Positions 55,764 through 64,000 of a stretch of DNA of 64,000 nucleotides are shown one piece after another (position 1 is the first letter of the stretch; each line of letters opens with the position of its first letter). Below the pieces are notes generated by a model. That model was not told where the DNA came from and made no database searches. It saw only the letters and a list, made by a program, of their open reading frames with translations. The DNA comes from Citrobacter koseri (lineage in GTDB: Bacteria > Pseudomonadota > Gammaproteobacteria > Enterobacterales > Enterobacteriaceae): positions 496,001-560,000 of the forward strand of contig UAVY01000001.1 of the NCBI GenBank assembly GCA_900446925.1, in the 5' to 3' direction. The position numbers and the translations under genes are program-made.

Positions 55764-57417
55764 TTACTGCCAGCTTACTTCGCCCTTCGGCTCATACGCG
55801 CTGGCATCCAGCGGTGAGTTCTTCTGCACGTACTCTTTCAGCACTTCCGCATCAATAAAACCGGTATTCACGTATCCCGGTTTATTATCAATTTGCGGAT
55901 ACCCGTCGCCGCCCGTCGCATTGAAGCTCAGCGTCGCCATCCGGTAGGTTTTCGCCGGGTCAACAGGCTCGTCTTTAATTTTCAGGTCATTAAGTTTGCC
56001 GTCTTTCGCCACAAAACTGACGTTCGCAAACTGCGGATACGCCCCGGAATCCGGCTTCATCTGCGCGACGGCGGTCAGGTAATCAATCACCTCTTTACCG
56101 CTCATGTCGACATAGACCACTACGTTGCCAAACGGCTGCACCTTGAGCACGCTTTTATAGGTAATGTTGCCGCCTTCAATGGAGTCGCGAATCCCCCCGC
56201 CGCTCATCACGCCGAAATCGGCGCTGGTGCGCGCGATTTGCGCGGCCAAAATCAGATGGCCCATATTAGTCTGCACAAAGCGAACTTTGTTGCGATCCCC
56301 TTCAAGACGACCATTGACGCTGCCAATCTTCACGTCCAGCTGCGCTTTACCTTTGTTCTGGAATGGCGTCAGAAGCGAGAGCATTTGCTGATTTTCTGAA
56401 ATTTCCGGGGTGTAAAGTACGCGCTCACTTTTCCCGTTATCCCAGGTGACTTTCTTCTTCAGGTTTACCGGAATGAGCTGATAGTTGACCATTTTCATCT
56501 CGCCGTTACGAAACTCAAAGTCCGCGCGGCCAACGTATTTCCCCCACTCATGCGCCTGCACAATCCAGATGCCGTTCTGCTTATCCGGCGCGCAAGGCGT
56601 ACCCGGCACATAATCAACCTGCTTTTTGTTTTCGGACGCCATGCACACCGGGTCCTGTGAGTGACCACCCACAATCATCGCCAGCGAGCCTTTTGGCAGA
56701 CTACGCGCCATTTCAACATCGCCCGGCGCGTTCGAACCGTGATCGCCGTTGTCATAGTGCCCCATGTGGGTAGTGGCGATAATGATGTCCGGCTTTTCAT
56801 TCACTTGCAGTTCCTGAATCACCACCTTCGCCTCTTCGGCCGGTTTACGGAACTCGATATCGGTGAAGAATTCCGGGTTACCGATCTTCGCGGTGTCGTC
56901 CGTCGTCAATCCGAGGACGGCGATTTTCAGATCCTGGCGTTTAAAAATAGCCCAGGGCTTGAACAGGCGTTCTCCGGTACTCTTTTGGTAGATATTGGCG
57001 GAGAGGAAGGGGAATTTGGCCCACTTTTCCTGCTGACGCAGCACGCTGAGCGGATTATCAAACTCATGATTACCGACGGCCATCGCATCGTAGCCAATCA
57101 GGTTCATACCACGAAAGTCAGGTTCCGCGTCCTGCAGGTCGGATTCCGGTACGCCAGTGTTAATGTCGCCACCGGAAAGCAGAAGCACGCTGCCGCCTTC
57201 AGCCGCAACCTCTTTGCGAATGCCGTCCACCAGCGTTTTTTGCGCCGATAAACCGTACTCGCTGTATTCGCTGCGCCAGAAATGGCCGTGGTGATCGTTA
57301 GTATGCAGAATGGTGATTTTATAGGTTTTATCTTTTTCATAAGCCTGAACAGGCTGGCTTGCCAGCGTAAACACGGCAAACAATGCCAGTGCCACACCCC
57401 GTTTCAAAAAATTTCAT
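55764..57417 (-). CDS. ushA: UshA, periplasmic UDP-sugar hydrolase/5'-nucleotidase (frameshifted at start)
   Basis: About 550 residues. It splits UDP-glucose and 5'-nucleotides in the periplasm for nucleoside salvage. Metal motifs are ILHTNDHHGHF, LLSGGDINTG, VGNHEFDNP and VGGHSQDP. The C-terminal substrate domain ends YEPKGEVSWQ. ATG 57417 begins MKFL-KRGVALALFAVFTLA, but a six-T run near 57408 has one base too many, so the first codons are out of frame. An open frame starts only at 57407. The signal peptide ends near VQAYEK. Confidence 0.93.
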
Positions 57418-57591
57418 GCTTCTCTCCCTGACTCAATATCAACCGCTGAAATTACAATGATCTGAAATAATAGTCGAAAATGTTTTCAGAATTGAGACTT
57501 CCTTCAAACACCGTCCACAGGTATGTTAGTCGAGTAATAATTACAAATTCGATTATCCCCAACATCGCAAACAAAACAGAAGTGACATTCT

Positions 57592-58813
57592 ATGGCAATG
57601 AGTGAACCAACCCAGCCGTTAGCGGGCGCCTCTGCTGCGGCGACTAAAGCACGCACCTCGTTTGGCATCTTAGGCGCGATCAGCCTGTCTCATTTGTTGA
57701 ACGATATGATCCAGTCGCTAATTTTAGCGATTTACCCGCTGCTGCAATCAGAGTTTTCCCTGACCTTTATGCAGATAGGAATGATTACCCTGACCTTCCA
57801 GCTCGCCTCCTCCCTGCTCCAGCCGGTCGTCGGATACTGGACGGATAAATATCCCATGCCGTGGTCGCTCCCCATTGGGATGTGCTTTACGCTGAGCGGT
57901 CTGGTACTGCTGGCGCTGGCGGGCAGTTTTGGCGCCGTGCTGCTGGCGGCGGCGCTGGTCGGCACCGGTTCTTCGGTATTTCATCCAGAATCTTCCCGCG
58001 TGGCGCGTATGGCCTCCGGCGGGCGCCACGGGCTGGCGCAATCCATCTTCCAGGTTGGCGGCAACTTCGGCAGTTCGCTGGGGCCGCTACTGGCTGCTGT
58101 CATCATCGCGCCCATATGGCAAAGGTAATGTGGCCTGGTTTGTATTGGCCGCGTTGCTGGCCATTATTGTGCTGGCGCAGATCAGCCGCTGGTATGCCGC
58201 GCAACACCGGATAAGTAAAGGAAAACCGAAGGCGACCATCGTCAATCCGCTGCCGCGCAATAAAGTGATACTTGCCGTCAGCGTGCTGTTAGTCCTGATT
58301 TTCTCCAAATACTTCTATATGGCGAGCATCAGCAGCTATTACACCTTTTATCTGATGCAAAAATTCGGATTATCGGTACAAAACGCACAGTTTCATCTGT
58401 TTGCCTTCCTGTTTGCCGTTGCGGCTGGAACGGTAATCGGCGGGCCTCTGGGTGATAAAATAGGCCGAAAATATGTTATTTGGGGCTCAATTCTGGGTGT
58501 AGCGCCGTTTACTCTCGTTTTACCCTATGCAACCCTGCACTGGACGGGGATTTTAACCGTGATAATTGGTTTTATCCTCGCATCGGCCTTTTCTGCCATC
58601 CTGGTGTATGCGCAGGAACTGCTTCCGGGGCGTATCGGTATGGTTTCTGGGCTCTTTTTCGGTTTCGCGTTCGGTATGGGAGGCCTTGCGCTGCGGTATT
58701 AGGCCTGCTCGCCGACCACACCAGTATTGATTTGGGTCTACAAAATATGTGCTTTCCTGCCACTTCTGGGGATACTGACCATATTCTTGCCTGACAACCG
58801 ACATAAAGCCTGA
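57592..58813 (+). CDS. fsr: Fsr, fosmidomycin-resistance MFS exporter (frameshifted)
   Basis: About 406 residues, 12 TM segments. It starts MAMSEPTQPLAGASAAATKA. TM1 region is LGAISLSHLLNDMIQSLILA, with VGYWTDKYPMPWSLPIGM and GGPLGDKIGRKYVIWGS. Frame breaks lie near 58118 (one extra base, after IIAP), near 58692 and near 58738. The restored end is GILTIFLPDNRHKA with TGA at 58811-58813. In E. coli it exports fosmidomycin; its natural substrate is unknown. Confidence 0.93.
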
Positions 58814-59093
58814 TTTTCCTGCGGCCAAAGGTAAACTTTGGTCGCACTCTCTTCCAGTCACCGTAAGCCTTTAGCTCACAGACACCCCGCCAGTTTTCCA
58901 ATCCGTGCCTTTTTTATTCTAAATTCCACTTTTCATCAAATTTCAACAATTATTCATAAACATAAACATCGAAATTGTCATAAACTATTACCTGGAATTT
59001 TGGTTTCTCTGGCGCCATCGTTTGTGAGGCTGTGCGAGCGATGACGCCAGGGCGACCAAAAATGGATCAACATAACGACCAAAGGGAGACGGA

Positions 59094-60770
59094 ATGCATC
59101 ACGCCACCCCGCTTATTACCACCATTGTTGGCGGCCTCGTGCTCGCTTTTATACTCGGCATGCTTGCCAATAAACTGCGTATTTCTCCTCTGGTGGGATA
59201 TCTGTTAGCGGGCGTTCTTGCGGGGCCATTTACTCCGGGTTTTGTCGCGGATACCAAACTTGCGCCTGAACTGGCGGAGCTTGGCGTAATCCTGCTGATG
59301 TTCGGCGTCGGGTTGCACTTTTCATTGAAGGATCTGATGGCGGTAAAGGCCATCGCCATTCCCGGCGCGGTCGCCCAGATAGCCGTGGCGACGTTGCTGG
59401 GTATGGCGCTTTCAGCGGTGTTGGGCTGGTCGCTCATGACCGGTATCGTCTTCGGGTTATGTCTTTCAACCGCCAGTACCGTGGTGCTGCTGCGCGCGCT
59501 TGAAGAGAGACAGCTTATTGACAGTCAGCGCGGGCAAATCGCCATCGGCTGGCTGATTGTGGAAGATCTGGTGATGGTTCTGACGCTGGTTCTTCTGCCC
59601 GCCGTGGCGGGAATGCTGGAAAAAGGCGATGTCGGCTTCGCGTCGCTGGCAGTTGATATGGGAATCACCATTGGTAAAGTGGTGGCGTTTATCGCCATTA
59701 TGATGCTGGTTGGGCGCCGTCTGGTGCCGTGGATTATGGCGCGCAGCGCCGCTACCGGCTCCCGTGAACTGTTTACCCTTTCCGTGCTGGCGCTGGCGCT
59801 GGGCATCGCCTTTGGCGCCGTCGAGCTGTTCGATGTCTCCTTCGCGCTGGGCGCTTTCTTTGCCGGGATGGTGTTAAACGAATCAGAATTGAGCCACCGC
59901 GCCGCGCACGATACGCTGCCGCTTCGCGACGCCTTTGCGGTCCTGTTCTTTGTCTCCGTCGGGATGCTGTTTGACCCGTTAATCCTGATTCAACAGCCGA
60001 TGGCGGTACTGGCTACGCTGGCCATTATTATCTTTGGTAAATCGGTTGCCGCTTTCTTCCTGGTTCGCCTGTTCGGGCACTCGCCGCGCACCGCACTGAC
60101 CATCGCCGCCAGCCTGGCGCAGATTGGTGAATTTGCCTTTATTCTGGCAGGTCTGGGCATGGCGTTGGATCTGCTGCCGCAGGCAGGGCAGAACCTGGTG
60201 CTGGCGGGCGCGATTCTGTCGATTATGCTCAACCCGGTGCTGTTTGCGCTGTTAGAGAAATACCTCGCCAAAACGGAAACGCTGGAAGAGCAGACGCTGG
60301 AAGAAGCGATCGAAGAAGAGAAGCAGATTCCGGTGGATATCTGCAACCACGCGCTGCTGGTCGGTTTTGGTCGCGTCGGTAGTCTGCTGGGCGAAAAACT
60401 GATGGCGGCAGGCATTCCGCTGGTGGTCATTGAAACTTCACGTACCCGCGTGGATGAGCTGCGTGAGCGCGGTATTCGCGCCGTACTGGGGAATGCCGCT
60501 AACGAAGAGATCATGAACCTGGCGCATCTGGACTGCGCTCGCTGGCTGTTGCTGACCATTCCGAACGGTTACGAGGCCGGTGAAATCGTGGCCTCTGCCC
60601 GCGAGAAATGCCCGCATATTGAGATTATCGCACGCGCGCATTATGACGATGAGGTGGAATACATCACCGAGCGCGGAGCGAATCAGGTGGTGATGGGCGA
60701 GCGTGAAATTGCCCGCACCATGCTGGAGCTACTGGAAACCCCGCCCGCAGGCGAAGTGGTGACGGGTTAA
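59094..60770 (+). CDS. ybaL: YbaL, CPA2 (KefC-type) cation/proton antiporter
   Basis: 558 residues, intact. About 12 TM segments form the Na/H-exchanger fold (LRISPLVGYLLAGVLAGPF, LAELGVILLMFGVGLHFSLK). A cytosolic RCK/TrkA-N domain has the nucleotide-binding motif LLVGFGRVGSLLG. The linker is highly acidic (EEQTLEEAIEEEK). It is probably a K+ or monovalent cation antiporter in the inner membrane. GGGAGACGG precedes the ATG. Confidence 0.95.
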   Translation: MHHATPLITTIVGGLVLAFILGMLANKLRISPLVGYLLAGVLAGPFTPGFVADTKLAPELAELGVILLMFGVGLHFSLKDLMAVKAIAIPGAVAQIAVATLLGMALSAVLGWSLMTGIVFGLCLSTASTVVLLRALEERQLIDSQRGQIAIGWLIVEDLVMVLTLVLLPAVAGMLEKGDVGFASLAVDMGITIGKVVAFIAIMMLVGRRLVPWIMARSAATGSRELFTLSVLALALGIAFGAVELFDVSFALGAFFAGMVLNESELSHRAAHDTLPLRDAFAVLFFVSVGMLFDPLILIQQPMAVLATLAIIIFGKSVAAFFLVRLFGHSPRTALTIAASLAQIGEFAFILAGLGMALDLLPQAGQNLVLAGAILSIMLNPVLFALLEKYLAKTETLEEQTLEEAIEEEKQIPVDICNHALLVGFGRVGSLLGEKLMAAGIPLVVIETSRTRVDELRERGIRAVLGNAANEEIMNLAHLDCARWLLLTIPNGYEAGEIVASAREKCPHIEIIARAHYDDEVEYITERGANQVVMGEREIARTMLELLETPPAGEVVTG

Positions 60771-60780
60771 ACGGTGTGAT

Positions 60781-60855
60781 GCCGGATGGCGGTGTAATCA
60801 CCTTATCCGGCCTACGATTTTCTTGTAGGCCCGATAAGCGCAGCGCCATCGGGCA
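60781..60855. repeat. REP/BIME pair between ybaL and gsk
   Basis: GCCGGATGGCGGTG...CTTATCCGGCCTAC and TTGTAGGCCCGATAAGCG...CGCCATCGGGC, two inverted REP units between convergent genes. Confidence 0.9.
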
Positions 60856-60860
60856 ATAAC

Positions 60861-62165
60861 TCAGCGATCCCAGTAAGACTCTTCGAGGCTGTCTTCCCGT
60901 TCCGGCAGACCGCGCGTCAACCGCGGGGAATGCTGGTTCAATACCTGATAACTCACACGGTTCGCATACTTACACACCTGCGCCAAAGACGAATAGGTCA
61001 GCCAGGTGAATTTATGCTTGCTGGAGTTAGGCACATTGGTGCGGTGATAATTATTGGCGGTAATATCATGTAACAGCGCCGCCAGCGCGCCGTCTCCCGC
61101 GCCATTGGTGTTCATGATTTTTTCCGGCCCGCCCATGTACGGGGCGATGTGCGAGTAGACCCGCAGCGGATGGAGACAATCTTTATGCCGCATCGCACGG
61201 CTGAACTCATACTGATTAAACTCGGCAATCGCCCCCGGCAGCAGCGGGTGCTGGGTTTTGCGTTTCGCTTCATCTTCGGTAAAGCCCGCCATATACAACC
61301 CAATCGGCCCGGCGGTACACAGCACCAGATCCACCCAGTCCAGCGCCTTATCAGACGCCAGCAGCGGATCGTTCTCGCCGGTTAACGCTTCCGCCTCTTC
61401 TTCATTCATCGCCAGAATGGAGACATGCTCTTTGAGGAACGCCTGCCACCACTGCGGATTATCGGCGATAACAAACTTCGTCCCCAGGGTCAGCACCACC
61501 GGCACATTATGCTTTTTCGCGTACTCAATGGCTTTCATGGTCGCTTCCGGCATCGGCTCGCCCGGTTTACAGCGCACCAGATAGGAGGTCAGCACCAGCG
61601 CAGATGCGCCCGCAATCACCGATTCCGGGATGCTCTCCGCCCGAAGCTGGTTCATGTGGCCGGGACTGATGGCGAAGGTACGCTCGCCGGATTCGCCAAT
61701 CAGCGTAAAGCAGCGGCCAATGGGACCATCAACCCCTTGCAGGTGGTTGAGGTCGGTACGGCTTGATGTGTTACATAAATAGCGGTAGGCGTAGCTGCCA
61801 ATCTCAATGTTGCTGCACATCACGCCCAGCAGAACGGAGCGATCGTCCGCCAGCACCGAGTAGTTGTGCATGGTGTTACCAATGGTGCCACCGGCAAACT
61901 GGTGGGTGATCAGGTTTTCACGCACCAGCTCCTGATACAACGCTTCTGCGACGTCATCCTCAATCACCAGAGAATGCCCGGCGCTCAATCCATAACGTTT
62001 CACAAAGTCATCATCGACTTTCGCTTCAATATCCACCAGCGTCTGATCGATACCGACCACCCATGACGCGCTGGTTTCATTTTCAGCCTGAATTTGTTGC
62101 AACAGCGGGTCACGGGCATTAACGGGGAAATAGTGTTTGGATTTACGTTTACCGGGAAATTTCAT
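60861..62165 (-). CDS. gsk: Gsk, inosine/guanosine kinase
   Basis: 434 residues, intact. PfkB-family kinase that phosphorylates guanosine and inosine in purine salvage. It starts MKFPGKRKSKHYFPVNARDP. The substrate block is FAGGTIGNTMHNYSVLADD and the ATP/catalytic motif is NTNGAGDGALAALLHD. It ends SLEESYWDR. ATG 62165 gives the E. coli length. It is divergent from aes. Confidence 0.96.
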   Translation of the reverse strand: MKFPGKRKSKHYFPVNARDPLLQQIQAENETSASWVVGIDQTLVDIEAKVDDDFVKRYGLSAGHSLVIEDDVAEALYQELVRENLITHQFAGGTIGNTMHNYSVLADDRSVLLGVMCSNIEIGSYAYRYLCNTSSRTDLNHLQGVDGPIGRCFTLIGESGERTFAISPGHMNQLRAESIPESVIAGASALVLTSYLVRCKPGEPMPEATMKAIEYAKKHNVPVVLTLGTKFVIADNPQWWQAFLKEHVSILAMNEEEAEALTGENDPLLASDKALDWVDLVLCTAGPIGLYMAGFTEDEAKRKTQHPLLPGAIAEFNQYEFSRAMRHKDCLHPLRVYSHIAPYMGGPEKIMNTNGAGDGALAALLHDITANNYHRTNVPNSSKHKFTWLTYSSLAQVCKYANRVSYQVLNQHSPRLTRGLPEREDSLEESYWDR

Positions 62166-62317
62166 GATTGTGTTTACAGGTGGATAACTGAGCGGTGCAT
62201 GGTAGCACATTCCCCCCTGCCCGCGCGACGAGGCGCGGAGTTTCAATATCGGACGGTGAGATCGCAGTTTATTGGCGATCGCTTTCTACAATGGAGGCAT
62301 TTCACAAGGAGCGCGTT

Positions 62318-63277
62318 ATGAAGCCAGAAAACAAAATTCCCGTTATCGATCTTATTTCTGCGCAAATGAGGGCCGTCATCAACGTTCATCAGGCGGAGTT
62401 GCCGCCGTGGCCTGCGGATGACATTGCGGCGCAGCGCCAGCACTACACCCGCGAGCGCCAGTTCTGGAACGCCGGGGCGCCGCAGATGGCAACGCGGACG
62501 GCGGCGGTTCCCACACCCTACGGCGAGGTCGCCACGCGTCTGTATTATCCACAGCACAACAGCAGGGCAACGCTGTTTTATCTGCACGGCGGCGGATTTA
62601 TTCTCGGCAATCTGGATACCCACGACCGCATTATGCGGCTGCTGGCGAGCTATACGCGGTGTACGGTCGTCGGCATCGACTATACGCTCTCTCCCGAGGC
62701 GCGTTTCCCACAGGCGATTGAGGAGACCGTCGCGGCATGTCGGTTCTTTCATCAACGCGCCGATGAATACGCATTGAACATGGCGCAAATCGGTTTTGCC
62801 GGGGATTCCGCAGGCGCTATGCTGGCGCTCGCCAGCGCGCTGTGGCTGCGCGATAAGCAGATTGTATGCGGGAACGTGATCGCCACGCTGCTGTGGTATG
62901 GTCTCTACGGGTTACAGGATTCGCCCAGCCGCCGTTTATTTGGCGGGGAATGGGACGGCTTAACCCGTCAGGATCTGGAGAGGTATGAAAACGCCTATCT
63001 GCGTGATGAGCAGGATCGCGAATCCCCTTGGTATTGCCTGTTCAATAACGATCTGACCCGCAATGTGCCACCCTGCTTTATTGCCGGCGCGGAGTTCGAT
63101 CCGTTACTTGATGACAGCCGTCTGCTGCACCAGACGCTCCAGGCGCATAATCAGCCCAGTGAGTACCGGATGTACCCCGGCACGCTGCATGCCTTCCTGC
63201 ACTATTCACGCATGATGAAAATCGCGGACGATGCGCTACAGGATGGCGCGCGTTTCTTTATGGCGCAGTTAAAATAG
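62318..63277 (+). CDS. aes: Aes, acetyl esterase
   Basis: 319 residues, intact. Alpha/beta hydrolase of the hormone-sensitive-lipase group. The oxyanion motif HGGGF follows FYLHGG, the nucleophile Ser is in [10 protein letters not shown], Asp is in AEFDPLLDD and His in GTLHAFLHY. In E. coli it hydrolyses short acyl esters and interacts with MalT. ACAAGGAGCGC precedes ATG 62318. It converges with hemH, with 2 nt between stops. Confidence 0.95.
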   Translation: MKPENKIPVIDLISAQMRAVINVHQAELPPWPADDIAAQRQHYTRERQFWNAGAPQMATRTAAVPTPYGEVATRLYYPQHNSRATLFYLHGGGFILGNLDTHDRIMRLLASYTRCTVVGIDYTLSPEARFPQAIEETVAACRFFHQRADEYALNMAQIGFAGDSAGAMLALASALWLRDKQIVCGNVIATLLWYGLYGLQDSPSRRLFGGEWDGLTRQDLERYENAYLRDEQDRESPWYCLFNNDLTRNVPPCFIAGAEFDPLLDDSRLLHQTLQAHNQPSEYRMYPGTLHAFLHYSRMMKIADDALQDGARFFMAQLK

Positions 63278-63279
63278 CC

Positions 63280-64000
<721 letters not shown>

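Overview
The window is enterobacterial chromosome, closest in gene content to the Salmonella/Citrobacter branch. The core backbone (folD, ybcJ, cysS, ppiB, lpxH, purEK, selU, ybbP-ybbA-tesA-ybbO-cnoX, fetAB, qmcA-ybbJ, cueR, copA, ybaP, ybaK, ushA, fsr, ybaL, gsk, aes, hemH) follows E. coli/Salmonella order. The type 1 fimbrial cluster carries the Salmonella-type regulators fimZ, fimY and fimW plus an EAL gene. The cus copper/silver operon is present, no allantoin gene block lies between purK and selU, and a heme locus sits between cueR and copA. That combination is unlike S. Typhimurium as I know it and would suit a divergent Salmonella lineage or a Citrobacter; species is an inference.

Layout: 0.1-8.7 kb, cusCFBA (minus) divergent from cusRS (plus) around a palindromic CusR box. 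8.8 kb, tRNA-Arg(UCU) (argU/fimU). 9.1-18.7 kb, the fim cluster: regulators fimW, EAL protein, fimY, fimZ on plus, facing the structural operon fimAICDHF on minus. 19.3-26.2 kb, folate, tRNA-synthetase, lipid A, purine and tRNA-selenation housekeeping genes. 26.2-30.2 kb, a MetNIQ-like ABC importer (sfbABC) and an outer-membrane porin. 30.5-39.4 kb, the ybb block ending in cueR. 39.7-46.9 kb, a Fur-box-preceded TonB receptor, heme ABC importer and anaerobic heme breakdown genes (chuT-W-X-Y-U-V order). 47.1-51.5 kb, a LacI-type regulator with an MFS transporter, a nucleoside hydrolase and an MgtC/SapB-like membrane protein. 51.5-64 kb, copA through hemH, the last cut by the window edge.

How the genes work together: copper is handled by cytoplasmic efflux (CopA, sensed by CueR) and periplasmic efflux (CusCFBA, sensed by CusRS). 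Iron is served by the heme locus and FetAB. The fim regulators form a layered switch that includes a rare-codon tRNA. The nucleoside-hydrolase block looks like a self-contained catabolic cassette with its own operator pair.

A dominant technical feature is the number of one-base frame breaks: most genes between 0 and 58.8 kb, including essential ones, carry one or more, mostly single-base insertions and often in homopolymers. I treat these genes as functional CDSs whose frame is damaged in this sequence, and give spans covering the restored gene.
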